A DNA stretch of 64,000 nucleotides from Serratia proteamaculans (GTDB lineage: Bacteria; Pseudomonadota; Gammaproteobacteria; Enterobacterales; Enterobacteriaceae). The DNA lies in the NCBI RefSeq assembly GCF_013337185.1, contig NZ_SWDE01000002.1:372001-436000 (forward strand), read 5' to 3'. Position numbers and translations under genes: made by a program. Below, in pieces: positions 35,747 to 44,737 of this stretch. The notes beneath the pieces were generated by a model. The model was not told the origin of the DNA. It saw only the letters and a list, made by a program, of their open reading frames with translations, and made no database searches. Within the stretch, counting starts at the first letter, position 1. Each line of letters starts with the position of its first letter.

Positions 35747-35995
35747 AGCGTCTCGGTTTTAATCAAAGGTGACATCGAAAAAAGTCACTGAAATTAATGC
35801 AAAATCTGCGCTGCTGACCGGCAGCAACGCACAGGGTGAATAATATTAATGGTACCACGTTTGCAGAAATCAGCATGAAAGCCGCCCATGCTGATTAACC
35901 ACTTATTCAGATAGGTTATAACCATATAATCAATTTCTCTTTTATGCTGCCAGAACGTAGTCTGTACTCAAGAATTTGATTAAAAAGGCTGACTT

Positions 35996-37084
35996 ATGGC
36001 GACTAATACCACTCATAACTTTCCATCGCGGCAATTTCCCCTGTTCGGTTTACCTCACTTGGTACCAGGTCTGCTACTGACCGGTGTTATCACCGCGTTG
36101 GCGGTGTGGGTCGGTGATATTCCGTGGGTGGCCGGATTGGGGCTGGGAGCGCTGACGCTGGCGATTTTACTCGGTATTGTGGTCGGCAATACGCTGTATC
36201 CCTGGTTACAACCGAGCTCTCACAGCGGCGTTCAGTTCGCCAAACAGCGCCTGCTGCGGTTGGGTATCATCCTTTACGGCTTTCGTCTGACGTTTCAGCA
36301 GATTGCCGACGTCGGCTTCACCGGCATCATCATCAATGCATTGACGTTAACCACCACTTTCCTGCTCGCCTGCTGGTTGGGCAAAAAAGTGTTTGGCCTC
36401 GACACTCATACCACCATGCTGATCGGTGCCGGCAGCAGTATCTGCGGCGCGGCGGCGGTAATGGCTACCGAACCGGTACTGAAAGCCGATGCCAATAAAG
36501 TGGCGGTCGCCGTGAGTACCGTGGTGGTGTTCGGCACGCTGGCGATCTTTGCCTATCCGTGGCTGTACCATCTGAACGAACAATTCCAGTGGCTGCCGTT
36601 TAACCAGGAAAGCTTCGGTATCTTCACCGGTTCGACTATCCACGAAGTGGCACAGGTCGTCGCCGCCGGACATGCCATCGGGCCAGATGCTGAAAACGCT
36701 GCGGTGATCTCCAAAATGATCCGCGTAATGATGCTGGCGCCCTTCCTGGTCGTACTCTCCGGGTTTATCAGCCGCAGCCGTAGCACTGGCGACGGCGGTG
36801 AGAAAGCAGAAAAATCTGCCATCACCATTCCCTGGTTTGCCGTGTTGTTTATCGCCGTCGCCGGGCTGAACTCTTTCAACCTGATCCCGGCTACGCTGGT
36901 AAAACACCTGATTACAGCCGATACCTGGATGCTGGCGATGGCCATGGCGGCACTGGGGTTGACTACCCACATCAGCGCAGTGCGCCAGGCGGGGGTAAAA
37001 CCTATTCTGCTGGCCACCCTGCTATTCATCTGGCTGATTGTCGGCGGTACTGCGATTAACCTGTTGGTGCAATACTTCCTCTGA
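35996..37084 (+). CDS. yeiH: UPF0324 inner membrane protein YeiH
   Basis: A 362-residue membrane protein with about ten hydrophobic segments. Conserved family segments are [40 protein letters not shown] and [13 protein letters not shown]. The family is called putative sulfate/sulfite exporter, but the substrate is not proven. The length and place beside yeiE and nfo match E. coli YeiH. A strong terminator follows it. Confidence 0.92.
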   Translation: MATNTTHNFPSRQFPLFGLPHLVPGLLLTGVITALAVWVGDIPWVAGLGLGALTLAILLGIVVGNTLYPWLQPSSHSGVQFAKQRLLRLGIILYGFRLTFQQIADVGFTGIIINALTLTTTFLLACWLGKKVFGLDTHTTMLIGAGSSICGAAAVMATEPVLKADANKVAVAVSTVVVFGTLAIFAYPWLYHLNEQFQWLPFNQESFGIFTGSTIHEVAQVVAAGHAIGPDAENAAVISKMIRVMMLAPFLVVLSGFISRSRSTGDGGEKAEKSAITIPWFAVLFIAVAGLNSFNLIPATLVKHLITADTWMLAMAMAALGLTTHISAVRQAGVKPILLATLLFIWLIVGGTAINLLVQYFL

Positions 37085-37108
37085 TTCGCCCCGCAGCTAT
37101 CCCACGAC

Positions 37109-37141
37109 CTAAGGCCCGCCATCGCGGGCCTTAGTTTTTTC
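37109..37141 (+). terminator. Terminator of yeiH
   Basis: Stem CTAAGGCCCGC / GCGGGCCTTAG (11 bp) with loop CATC and a run of T, 24 bp after the yeiH stop. It separates yeiH from nfo. Confidence 0.93.
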
Positions 37142-37201
37142 AGCCATTCAATCCTTCCGCTATCAATGCCATAATGACGCCGATTACACAGGAGAATGAA
37201 A

Positions 37202-38041
37202 ATGAAGTTTGTCGGTGCACATGTCAGCGCGTCAGGCGGCGTGGATCAAGCGGTTATCCGCGCGCACGAATTAGAGGCGACCGCATTCGCCCTGTTCACT
37301 AAAAATCAGCGTCAATGGAAGGCCGCCCCGCTGCCTGCCGATGTGATTGATAAATTCAAGAGTGCCTGCGCGCAGTACGGTTACGGCCCAGGTCAGATCC
37401 TGCCGCACGACAGCTACCTGATTAATCTCGGCCACCCGGTGACCGAGGCATTGGAAAAATCCCGCGAAGCCTTTCTTGATGAAATGCAACGTTGCGAACA
37501 GCTGGGGCTGACGCTGCTGAACTTCCACCCTGGCAGCCATCTGATGCAAATTGACGAAGACAAATGCCTGGCACGCATCGCTGAATCCATCAATCTGGTG
37601 CTGGATAAAACCAGCGGTGTGACGGCAGTGATCGAAAATACCGCCGGTCAGGGCAGTAATCTGGGATTTAAATTTGAACATTTGGCAGCGATCATCGACG
37701 GCGTGGAAGACAAAAGCCGCGTCGGCGTTTGCATCGACACCTGTCACGCCTTTGCCGCCGGTTACGATCTGCGTACCGAGGAAACCTGCGAACAGACCTT
37801 TAAGGAACTCGGTGAGGTAGTAGGCTTTAACTATTTGCGCGGTATGCACCTGAACGACGCCAAGAGCGAGTTCGGCAGCCGCGTCGATCGCCACCACAGC
37901 CTGGGTGAGGGGAACATCGGTAAAACGGTGTTCAGCTACATCATGAGCGACTCGCGCTTCGACAATATCCCGCTGATCCTGGAAACGGTGAACCCGGATA
38001 TCTGGGCGGAAGAGATCGCCTGGCTGAAAGCCCAGCAGTAA
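37202..38041 (+). CDS. nfo: Endonuclease IV
   Basis: Nfo cleaves DNA at abasic sites in base excision repair. The 279-residue product begins [13 protein letters not shown] and has the zinc-cluster residues of the family in [49 protein letters not shown] and ETVNPDIW. The ATG at 37202 is chosen over the one two codons upstream because AGGAG is then about 7 nt away. Slightly shorter than E. coli Nfo (285). Order yeiH-nfo as in E. coli. Confidence 0.96.
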   Translation: MKFVGAHVSASGGVDQAVIRAHELEATAFALFTKNQRQWKAAPLPADVIDKFKSACAQYGYGPGQILPHDSYLINLGHPVTEALEKSREAFLDEMQRCEQLGLTLLNFHPGSHLMQIDEDKCLARIAESINLVLDKTSGVTAVIENTAGQGSNLGFKFEHLAAIIDGVEDKSRVGVCIDTCHAFAAGYDLRTEETCEQTFKELGEVVGFNYLRGMHLNDAKSEFGSRVDRHHSLGEGNIGKTVFSYIMSDSRFDNIPLILETVNPDIWAEEIAWLKAQQ

Positions 38042-38098
38042 TTGCCAGTGACTTCCTACCCGGTGAGCCTCAGGCTGACTGGGTGGGAGTGACTCAAT
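38041..38098. repeat. Long imperfect inverted repeat after nfo
   Basis: ATTGCCAGTGACTTCCTACC is mirrored by GGGTGGGAGTGACTCAAT around the centre GAGCC-TCA-GGCTG, forming an imperfect hairpin of nearly 58 bp. It lies between the convergent nfo and toxin genes. It lacks a T-run, so it may be a repetitive element or a strong RNA hairpin rather than a simple terminator. Confidence 0.55.
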
Positions 38099-38120
38099 GG
38101 CCACCTGCTAACGAGGGAAT

Positions 38121-38474
38121 TCAATTGAATAATTCAGCATGTGTGCCCAAGGCTACCAGCATGACAAGATTCTTTTCCTCGTAAATTTTGTAGATCAGCA
38201 GAAAATCACCTCCCAGGTGCATTTCTCTGTTATCAGACCATTCTCCCGTCAAAGCATGATCAAGGTATTGTGCTGGTATCACTTGCCGCGCGACCAAGAG
38301 AGCACTGACGGTTTGAATGATCGACATGTCGTGGCGTCCGGCTTTATCGTAGCGCGTCCAATCCTTGTAAAAACCAGATGTGTAGTCCAGTTTTCGAGGC
38401 TTAATCCCCGGTGGACGCACCGCCCTTGCTGCTTTTGCCTTGGTCTTGGCTTTCGATAGTGGTTTTTTTACCAA
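38121..38474 (-). CDS. YafQ-family mRNA interferase toxin
   Basis: The RelE/YafQ-like ribosome-dependent RNase toxin encodes up to 117 residues. Residues corresponding to the YafQ active site are present: His73 (LDHALTGEWSD), His86 and Asp90 (MHLGGDFLLIYKI) and His112 (GTHAELF). Phe91 replaces the YafQ Trp. The frame has no ATG. It may start at TTG 38474, with GGAGAG about 8 nt upstream inside the antitoxin gene, giving a Lys-rich 26-residue extension and a 74-bp overlap. Alternatively it starts at GTG 38420, giving 99 residues close to the usual size. Convergent with nfo. Confidence 0.82.
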   Translation of the reverse strand: MVKKPLSKAKTKAKAARAVRPPGIKPRKLDYTSGFYKDWTRYDKAGRHDMSIIQTVSALLVARQVIPAQYLDHALTGEWSDNREMHLGGDFLLIYKIYEEKNLVMLVALGTHAELFN

Positions 38475-38736
38475 CTTTCAAGCTCTCCATCATGGATTCA
38501 ACACTGTTAAAGTGCTCCGGCTTCCCTGCCGCTAAAGCATCAGCTTCTTCAATGGCCGCACGAAGGCGTGCGTTAGGCGTATGGGCCTTGATTTCTATCG
38601 GCATCGCCTTGGTTGCAACGACTTCACTCAGAAAGATTCTGAAAGCAGCACTGACAGTAAGACCGCAATCTTTCAAAACAGCGGTAGCGGCATCTTTAAG
38701 GTCAGTGTCGATGCGTGCACGTACATAAGTTTCCAT
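38401..38736 (-). CDS. RelB/DinJ-family antitoxin
   Basis: A 111-residue antitoxin. The N-terminal ribbon-helix-helix (YVRARIDTDLKDAATAVLKD, then GLTVSAAFRIFLSEV) matches DinJ. The C-terminal tail is long and polar (KTTIESQDQGKSSKGGASTG) and would wrap the toxin. E. coli DinJ has 86 residues, so about 25 residues are extra, and these are encoded by the part overlapping the toxin frame. Antitoxin first, toxin second is the normal order. A promoter with direct repeats precedes it. Confidence 0.88.
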   Translation of the reverse strand: METYVRARIDTDLKDAATAVLKDCGLTVSAAFRIFLSEVVATKAMPIEIKAHTPNARLRAAIEEADALAAGKPEHFNSVESMMESLKVGKKTTIESQDQGKSSKGGASTGD

Positions 38737-38751
38737 AATCCCCCCTCGGGC

Positions 38752-38790
38752 TTGTAGTCACATTGTAGTCACACGAAGCTATTATCACAA
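38752..38790 (-). promoter_or_regulatory. Toxin-antitoxin promoter with tandem repeat operator
   Basis: On the minus strand, TTGTGA (38785-38790), a 17-bp spacer and TACAAT (38762-38767) form a good sigma-70 promoter. Two perfect adjacent 11-bp direct repeats (TTGTAGTCACA on the plus strand, 38752-38762 and 38763-38773) overlap the -10. They lie 16 bp before the antitoxin ATG. This is a likely binding site for autorepression by the RHH antitoxin, although many RHH operators are inverted rather than direct repeats. Confidence 0.6.
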
Positions 38791-38811
38791 TCTAAAGATG
38801 CAGAAATGAAC

Positions 38812-38832
38812 AAGGGACCCAATGGGTCCCTT
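38812..38832 (-). terminator. Hairpin after fruA
   Basis: AAGGGACCC-AAT-GGGTCCCTT is a perfect 9-bp stem 29 bp after the fruA stop. The minus-strand T-run is weak (GTTCATTT), while on the plus strand TTTTTT follows 9 nt later. It probably ends the fru transcript. Confidence 0.6.
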
Positions 38833-38861
38833 GAAATGGTTTTTTATTGCCGGCGTTAGCG

Positions 38862-40553
38862 TTAAGCCACGCTGGCCGCCGGGACGTCAGCACGTTTCAG
38901 CAGCGCATAAGACACGCCCGCCAATAGCGTACCGGCGATAATCGCCACCAGATACAGCAGTACCGGGGTGATAGCGCCAGGGATCAGCAGCACGAACAGC
39001 CCGCCGTGCGGCGCCATCAGTTTGGCACCAAACGCCATGGACAGCGCACCGGTCAGCGCGCCACCCGCGATGCAGCATGGCAGCACGCGCATCGGGTCAC
39101 GGGCGGCAAACGGGATCGCCCCTTCGGAGATAAAGCACAGGCCCAACACCAGCGCCGCTTTCCCGCCTTCCTGTTGTGACTTGTCGAACTTGCGACGCGC
39201 CAGCAGCGTTGCCAACCCCATCGCCAGCGGTGGCACCATACCGGCAGCCATAATCGCCGCCATCGGTGCATACACCGAAGAACTCAGCAACGCCACGCCA
39301 AAGGCATAGGCCGCCTTGTTGACCGGGCCGCCCATATCGGTACACATCATGGCACCGAGTATCGCGCCCAACAGCACCGCATTCGCGGTACCCAGCGACT
39401 GCAGCCAGTGGGTCAAACCTTCCATGATTTTCGCCACCGGCGTACCGACGATGAAGATCATGATCAGACCAACGATCAGGCTGGCAACCAGCGGAATAAT
39501 CAGGATCGGTTTCAGCGCTTCCATACTCTGCGGCAAACGCAGTTTGGTGCTGATAAATTTGGCGACATAACCGGCCAGGAAACCGGCAATGATACCGCCG
39601 AGGAAACCGGCTCCGGTGCTCACGGCCAGCATGCCGCCGATCAGCCCTGGCGTCAGACCAGGACGGTCAGCAATAGAGAACGCGATAAAACCAGCCAGTA
39701 CCGGCACCATCAATGCAAAGGCTGAACCCCCACCGATCTGCATCAGCGCAGCCGCCAGCGTGCCTTTGACTTCAAACGCCTTGATACCGAATACGAATGA
39801 CAGTGCAATACACAGGCCGCCCGCCACTACCATCGGCAGCATATAAGACACACCGGTCAACAGGTGACGATAAGGCCCGGCACTCTCTTTTTTCTTGCCG
39901 CCTGCGGCCGGAGCACCGCTTTTTTGCGGCTGGTAAATCTCGGCTTCGGCCTGCGCCTTGTCCAGTTCCTGCGCAGTTTTCTTCAGCGCCAATCCGGTAG
40001 AGGTGCGATACATCGGCTTGCCGGCAAATTTCTCCAGATCCACTTCGATGTCGGCCGCCACGATCACCAGATCCGCCGCCGCTACTTCTTCAGGCGTAAT
40101 GGCATTACCGGCACCGACGGACCCGCGAGTTTCAACCTTTACCCACCAGCCGCGTTTTTTGGCTTCGCTCTCAATCGCCTCTGCCGCCATAAAGGTGTGC
40201 GCCACACCGGTTGGGCAAGCGGTGATCGCCACAATGCGTTTTTGACCGGCGGCTTTAACCGCCGCGACCGTTGCCGCCGCAGGTGCCTGCCAGGTTTGTG
40301 CCTCGGCGATAGCCTGCGTCAGGAAGGCTTCAGGTTCACGCACCGCGTGTTCCACATCGCCCACATAAACCCGCTTGCCGTTCAGCTGGGCGTCAGCAGG
40401 CGCAGATTGCCCCGCCACTACCACCAGTTCAGCCTCATCCGGGGACTCTACCAGCGTCAGGCCGGCTTTCGCCGCAGCAGCGCCGAGCATGCGTTTCGCC
40501 AGGTGACCACGCGCCTGCCCCAGCGAACTGTCTATCATCAGCAGTGTTTTCAT
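38862..40553 (-). CDS. fruA: PTS fructose transporter subunit IIBC FruA
   Basis: Fructose is phosphorylated to fructose-1-phosphate during uptake by this 563-residue protein. It has an N-terminal IIB' domain (1-90), a IIB domain with phospho-acceptor Cys113 (AITACPTGVAHTFMAAEA), and an alanine- and lysine-rich linker. The IIC membrane domain starts near YRHLLTGVSYMLPMVVAGG and contains CFISEGAIPFAARDP. Length and domain order match E. coli FruA. It starts 11 bp after fruK in the fruBKA operon. Confidence 0.96.
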   Translation of the reverse strand: MKTLLMIDSSLGQARGHLAKRMLGAAAAKAGLTLVESPDEAELVVVAGQSAPADAQLNGKRVYVGDVEHAVREPEAFLTQAIAEAQTWQAPAAATVAAVKAAGQKRIVAITACPTGVAHTFMAAEAIESEAKKRGWWVKVETRGSVGAGNAITPEEVAAADLVIVAADIEVDLEKFAGKPMYRTSTGLALKKTAQELDKAQAEAEIYQPQKSGAPAAGGKKKESAGPYRHLLTGVSYMLPMVVAGGLCIALSFVFGIKAFEVKGTLAAALMQIGGGSAFALMVPVLAGFIAFSIADRPGLTPGLIGGMLAVSTGAGFLGGIIAGFLAGYVAKFISTKLRLPQSMEALKPILIIPLVASLIVGLIMIFIVGTPVAKIMEGLTHWLQSLGTANAVLLGAILGAMMCTDMGGPVNKAAYAFGVALLSSSVYAPMAAIMAAGMVPPLAMGLATLLARRKFDKSQQEGGKAALVLGLCFISEGAIPFAARDPMRVLPCCIAGGALTGALSMAFGAKLMAPHGGLFVLLIPGAITPVLLYLVAIIAGTLLAGVSYALLKRADVPAASVA

Positions 40554-40564
40554 TCTGCCTCCCG

Positions 40565-41506
40565 CTATTGATTAAAAGGTTTCAGGTCGACGCGCGCCAT
40601 CATCGCGGCCAACTGTGGACGGTCGGTCACGCCAACGTTGCTCTGGCTGACGGCCAGCGCAGCTACGGCGGTAGCCAAACGCAAAGTATGTTCACTGGAT
40701 TCGCGCATCAGCAGGCCATAAATCAGGCCGCCGACCATCGAGTCGCCGGCACCGACGGTACTGACCACTTCACAGGCCGGTGGCTTGGCTATCCAGGCGC
40801 CGGAAGCATTAACCCACAGCGCCCCTTCGGCACCGAGGGAAATCACCACGTGAGCAATACCCTGATCGCGTAGCGCATGGGCGGCCTCAACCACGTCAGC
40901 CAACTGGGGCAATGGACGACCGGCCCAGATTTCCAGCTCGCGACGGTTGGGTTTCACCAACCATGGCGCGGCTTTCAAGCCGGCAACCAGGGCTTCACGG
41001 CTGCTGTCGAAAATGATGCACGGACACTGAGCGCGCAGACGGACCATCCAGTCGGTAAAGGCATCGGGATCAACCCCGGCCGGCAGACTGCCGCTCACGG
41101 CCACCATATCGAACTGGCCGAGCCAGCTCAGGGAGTCGGTCACGAAACGTTCCCAATCCTGACCGCTCACCTCAAAGCCGGAGAAGTTGAAATCTGTCAC
41201 TTCACCGTCTTTTTCCGTCAGCTTGACGTTAATGCGGGTGCGGCCCGGTACCACCTGGAAGCGGTTGGCAATGCCCAGATCGCTGAACAGCAGCTGGAAG
41301 CCATCCTGATTATCCTTGCCCAGGAAACCGCCCACCGTCACATCAATGCCCAAATCTTTCAGCACCTTGGCGACGTTAATGCCTTTTCCGGCGGCGTGCA
41401 GACCGGCGGTTTTGACCAGATTAACTTCACCGCGCTCGATCTCCGGGCAGAAGCCCACCAGATCGTAAGCCGGATTCAGGGTAATTGTTGCTACTCTTCT
41501 GCTCAT
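40565..41506 (-). CDS. fruK: 1-phosphofructokinase FruK
   Basis: FruK phosphorylates fructose-1-phosphate to the 1,6-bisphosphate. The 313-residue PfkB-family kinase begins with [10 protein letters not shown] and has [16 protein letters not shown] and the ATP/anion-hole signature [18 protein letters not shown] with the catalytic Asp. It overlaps fruB by 4 bp. Family length is about 310. Confidence 0.96.
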   Translation of the reverse strand: MSRRVATITLNPAYDLVGFCPEIERGEVNLVKTAGLHAAGKGINVAKVLKDLGIDVTVGGFLGKDNQDGFQLLFSDLGIANRFQVVPGRTRINVKLTEKDGEVTDFNFSGFEVSGQDWERFVTDSLSWLGQFDMVAVSGSLPAGVDPDAFTDWMVRLRAQCPCIIFDSSREALVAGLKAAPWLVKPNRRELEIWAGRPLPQLADVVEAAHALRDQGIAHVVISLGAEGALWVNASGAWIAKPPACEVVSTVGAGDSMVGGLIYGLLMRESSEHTLRLATAVAALAVSQSNVGVTDRPQLAAMMARVDLKPFNQ

Positions 41507-42636
41507 GCTGCGCCCTCGCCCAGTCCTTCGTTAATGGCCTCACCGATCGCCTTCAGCGCCGTTTCAGCATCTTCACCCTTGGCGGTAAAGCGCAGGTGAT
41601 GTCCTTTCTTCACGCCCAACGCCACGACCTTCATCAGGCTGCGTCCGTTGGCCGGTTTGCCACTGCCATCCAGATTGGTGACGGTAATTTCGCAGTCGAA
41701 CTTCTTGATTACGTTGACCAGCGCCGTACCCGGGCGGGCATGCAGGCCGTGTTCGTTGCGAATGACGTACTCGGCACTCAGGGTGGTGTTTTCTTCTTCG
41801 ACTTCACTGGTCAACAAGGCCAGCACGGTAACGGCATCGGCGTTCAGCAAGCGTTCAGCTTTATTTGCCAGCAGCAGGTCACTCAGGTAGTTCAGCACCG
41901 CCAGCGGTTGCTGATCAGCCACCGACAACGTCAGCAGCAGGGCGACTTTCTCGCCGTCTTCGTCAAACGCCTGTACTGGACGGCTCAGGGTGGCCGCACT
42001 GGTCAGATTGCCTTCGGTACTGTCGCTCAGCCAAATGCCCTGCCCCAGATTCAGTGGCTTGCGGGTAATGACATCGCTGACAAACTGGGCGTTGACCGCG
42101 CCGATTTTCTGCAAACGACCGGCATTCAGCGCCTGCAACGTCATCAGGCTGTCGGCGGCCACATCGAGCGCGATCAGAGAAGCGTCAAATTTGAACTCTG
42201 CCGTCAGCTTTTCGCCCATCAGCAGGCTGCGCAGCTCTTCTGCCGAGGTGGTTTTCGCCAACTGTTCGGCTACGCTGTCGTCGCTCAGCACGTGGGTCAG
42301 CTGGCGTAACAGCGCCAGGTGTTCGTCGGAACGGGCGGCGATACCGATAACCACAAAGGCGGTTTGGCCTTCGCCCCACTCAATGCCCTGCGGGAACTGA
42401 AATACCTGCACGCCGGTGTTCAGCACCAGATCGCGGGTGTCGGTGGTGCCATGCGGGATGGCAATGCCGTTACCCAGGTAAGTGGAAGTTTGCAGCTCGC
42501 GCTGCAACATGCCGTCCACGTAAGCGGCGCTGACGCAGCCAGCTTCGGTCAGTGCGGCGGCAACCTGTTGGATGGCTTCCTGCTTGCTGCCGGCAGCCGC
42601 GCCCAGGTGAATATCTTGCGGTGACAACTGGAACAT
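41503..42636 (-). CDS. fruB: PTS fructose EIIA/HPr fusion protein FruB (DTP, FPr)
   Basis: A 377-residue phosphocarrier that passes phosphate from enzyme I to FruA. The EIIA(Fru) domain has active His62 ([14 protein letters not shown]). A middle domain (about 150-270) follows. The C-terminal HPr-like domain has its His in [19 protein letters not shown] and the [15 protein letters not shown] segment. First gene of fruBKA, with two Cra-type operators just upstream. Confidence 0.96.
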   Translation of the reverse strand: MFQLSPQDIHLGAAAGSKQEAIQQVAAALTEAGCVSAAYVDGMLQRELQTSTYLGNGIAIPHGTTDTRDLVLNTGVQVFQFPQGIEWGEGQTAFVVIGIAARSDEHLALLRQLTHVLSDDSVAEQLAKTTSAEELRSLLMGEKLTAEFKFDASLIALDVAADSLMTLQALNAGRLQKIGAVNAQFVSDVITRKPLNLGQGIWLSDSTEGNLTSAATLSRPVQAFDEDGEKVALLLTLSVADQQPLAVLNYLSDLLLANKAERLLNADAVTVLALLTSEVEEENTTLSAEYVIRNEHGLHARPGTALVNVIKKFDCEITVTNLDGSGKPANGRSLMKVVALGVKKGHHLRFTAKGEDAETALKAIGEAINEGLGEGAA

Positions 42637-42657
42637 GATTCTCCTCTCCTGCTGAAT

Positions 42658-42735
42658 TGAATCGTTTCAGCTTCATTGGGAAAAAGGAGCGTTATCGGCA
42701 CGGAATCATCGCGCCCATAACGCTGAAACGTTTCA
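42658..42735 (-). promoter_or_regulatory. Two Cra (FruR) operators upstream of fruB
   Basis: TGAATCGTTTCA (42658-42669) and TGAAACGTTTCA (42724-42735) match the Cra consensus; the second is a perfect palindrome. They lie 22 and 88 bp before the fruB start. E. coli fruB is also controlled through two Cra sites, relieved by fructose-1-phosphate. Confidence 0.88.
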
Positions 42736-42883
42736 AGGAGTGTGTGAGCTGTACCGGCTGAAAGCAAGTTTTCTCAAAATTGATGTGATAGATTTTTGAC
42801 CTTACGCACACTTTTCCCGAAGGGTTATCCGTTGCGGCACTAAAATGACATACTGTGCTGAAACTTGGCTGACGGAGAACAGC

Positions 42884-43306
42884 ATGACTGTAGTGGCGGG
42901 CGTAGGGGTAATCATCGTAAATGCACAAGGGGAAATATTGCTGGGTAAACGCTGCGGTCAGCACGCTCCTTTCTGGTCGATTCCCGGCGGGCATCTGGAT
43001 GCCGGTGAAACCTTTGAACAGTGCGCTCAGCGTGAAATCGCCGAAGAAACCGGGCTGATGATCGCCCCACCGAGTTTTATCGGTATCAGCAATAATCTGC
43101 AAACCTGGCGTGCCGAGGGGAAGCATACGGTATCCATATGCTTGCTGACGCAACATCCCGGCGGTACCCCCGAACTCAAAGAGCCGGAAAAATGTGCAGA
43201 ATGGCGTTGGTGCTCACCGAATCAGTTGCCGGAACCGCACTTCGAAGCCAGCCGTAACGCCATTCATCTCTGGCAAACCGGCCAGACCTACCAGCCGACG
43301 AAATAG
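42884..43306 (+). CDS. Nudix hydrolase
   Basis: A 140-residue enzyme hydrolysing a nucleoside diphosphate derivative. The Nudix box is complete: GGHLDAGETFEQCAQREIAE followed by ETGL. A proline (WSIPGGHL) precedes it, as in NUDT15/MutT-like members acting on (d)NTPs. The ATG at 42884 has GGAG upstream. It is divergent from fruB and lies before torY, which is on the same strand but 258 bp away. The substrate is unknown. Confidence 0.88.
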   Translation: MTVVAGVGVIIVNAQGEILLGKRCGQHAPFWSIPGGHLDAGETFEQCAQREIAEETGLMIAPPSFIGISNNLQTWRAEGKHTVSICLLTQHPGGTPELKEPEKCAEWRWCSPNQLPEPHFEASRNAIHLWQTGQTYQPTK

Positions 43307-43564
43307 CCCTTTTCGTTCAGTATTTTTCCTACCTGTCCGTGATCTAAGTCATGGGCTGATAAAGACACATAAAAAATGCGTTATATAATCCAGAATATAA
43401 CGCTGTAAAATCCCTCAAATGAGCATTTTCCTGCTAAAAATAACCCTATAGTATTAGATGTCATTGCTAATGTTACCTATACTTCCTCAGGTATGTCGGC
43501 ACTCGGCCGGCAATTTTTTTGGCAAGGTTTTCCTTGGTATTTCATAATTATAAGCGGGTTCAAT

Positions 43565-44725
43565 ATGACCAATAAATTCACTGGCTTGATCAAAAAGCAC
43601 CGCTGGGGATGGCTGTGGCTTTTGCTGTTGGGGATTATCCTCGGGGCAGCATTATTAGCGGGTACCGCCACCGTATTCCACAAAACCAGCGACACCGCTT
43701 TCTGCGTGTCCTGTCATACCATGCAACAACCGCTGGCCGAGTATCAGGGCAGCGTCCATTTCCAGAATACCAAGGGGATCCGCGCTGAATGCGCCGACTG
43801 CCACGTCCCACACGAACCGCTTGATTACCTGTGGACCAAGATCCGCGCGGTAAAAGATATTTATGGCGAGATGGTGGGCACTATCGATACGCCAGAAAAA
43901 TATGAGGCGCATAAGCTGGCGATGGCCCAGTCGGTATGGAAAACGCTGAAAGAAAGCGATTCAGCCACCTGCCGTTCATGCCACAGCTTTGACGCCATGG
44001 ATATCACCGCTCAACGGCCTGAAGCGCGTATTCAGCATCCGGTGGCTATCAAACAGGGTGAAACCTGTATCGATTGCCATAAAGGGGTGGCGCACATTCT
44101 GCCGGACATGAGCGGTGCTGCCCAGGCCGGTGCCGCCGAACTGGCGAAGGCCGCAGCTGAAACCTCACCGACTGCCACCACGCTGTACACCATTGCCACC
44201 GAGCCTTTCTTCCTGAAACCGGACGACAGCCACAACGCCGGCAACCTGATGCCATCTACCGAGGTTCAGGTGGTGAAACAGGAAGGCGACAAGGTGCTGG
44301 CCAACGTCACCGGCTGGCAGCAGGACGGCGTCAGTGAAGTGTTCTACGCCGCACAGGGCAAGCGTATCCTCAGCGTGCTGCTGGGTGAAGACGCTCGCAA
44401 ACTGCTGAAAACCGGCACCACCATGACCGATGCCGAAACCGGCCTGGTGTGGCATCAGGTTTCTCTGCAGGTCTGGCTGCCGCGTAAGCAACTGATCGAC
44501 GATCAGCAAAAAATCTGGCGCTACACCGCGGATATGATGTCGGCCAACTGCACCGGCTGTCACGGCCTGACCGCCCTAGATCGCTTCAACGCCAACCAGT
44601 GGATCGGCGTAATTAAAGGCATGGCTCCACGCACCTCGCTGACGCAGGAACAACTGCGCGTTCTGACACAATACGTGCAGAAACACGCCAGTGACATGCA
44701 GCCAGCCGCACCAGCCAAGCTTTAA
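43565..44725 (+). CDS. torY: Pentaheme c-type cytochrome TorY (NapC/NirT family)
   Basis: TorY passes electrons from menaquinol to the periplasmic N-oxide reductase TorZ. The 386-residue product has an N-terminal membrane anchor (WGWLWLLLLGIILGAALLAG) and five CxxCH heme sites: CVSCH, CADCH, CRSCH, CIDCH and the C-terminal CTGCH. The segments HKTSDTAFC and SATCRSCHSFDAMDI match E. coli TorY. The ATG at 43565 places the anchor at the N-terminus; a longer frame begins at 43493. torZ follows 12 bp downstream. Confidence 0.92.
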   Translation: MTNKFTGLIKKHRWGWLWLLLLGIILGAALLAGTATVFHKTSDTAFCVSCHTMQQPLAEYQGSVHFQNTKGIRAECADCHVPHEPLDYLWTKIRAVKDIYGEMVGTIDTPEKYEAHKLAMAQSVWKTLKESDSATCRSCHSFDAMDITAQRPEARIQHPVAIKQGETCIDCHKGVAHILPDMSGAAQAGAAELAKAAAETSPTATTLYTIATEPFFLKPDDSHNAGNLMPSTEVQVVKQEGDKVLANVTGWQQDGVSEVFYAAQGKRILSVLLGEDARKLLKTGTTMTDAETGLVWHQVSLQVWLPRKQLIDDQQKIWRYTADMMSANCTGCHGLTALDRFNANQWIGVIKGMAPRTSLTQEQLRVLTQYVQKHASDMQPAAPAKL

Positions 44726-44737
44726 GGGAGAAGCGAA

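Noticed and set aside
38041..38098. ERIC element
   Set aside because: The inverted repeat shares a loose GTGACT/GGGTG pattern but not the ERIC core as I remember it, so only an unnamed inverted repeat is reported.
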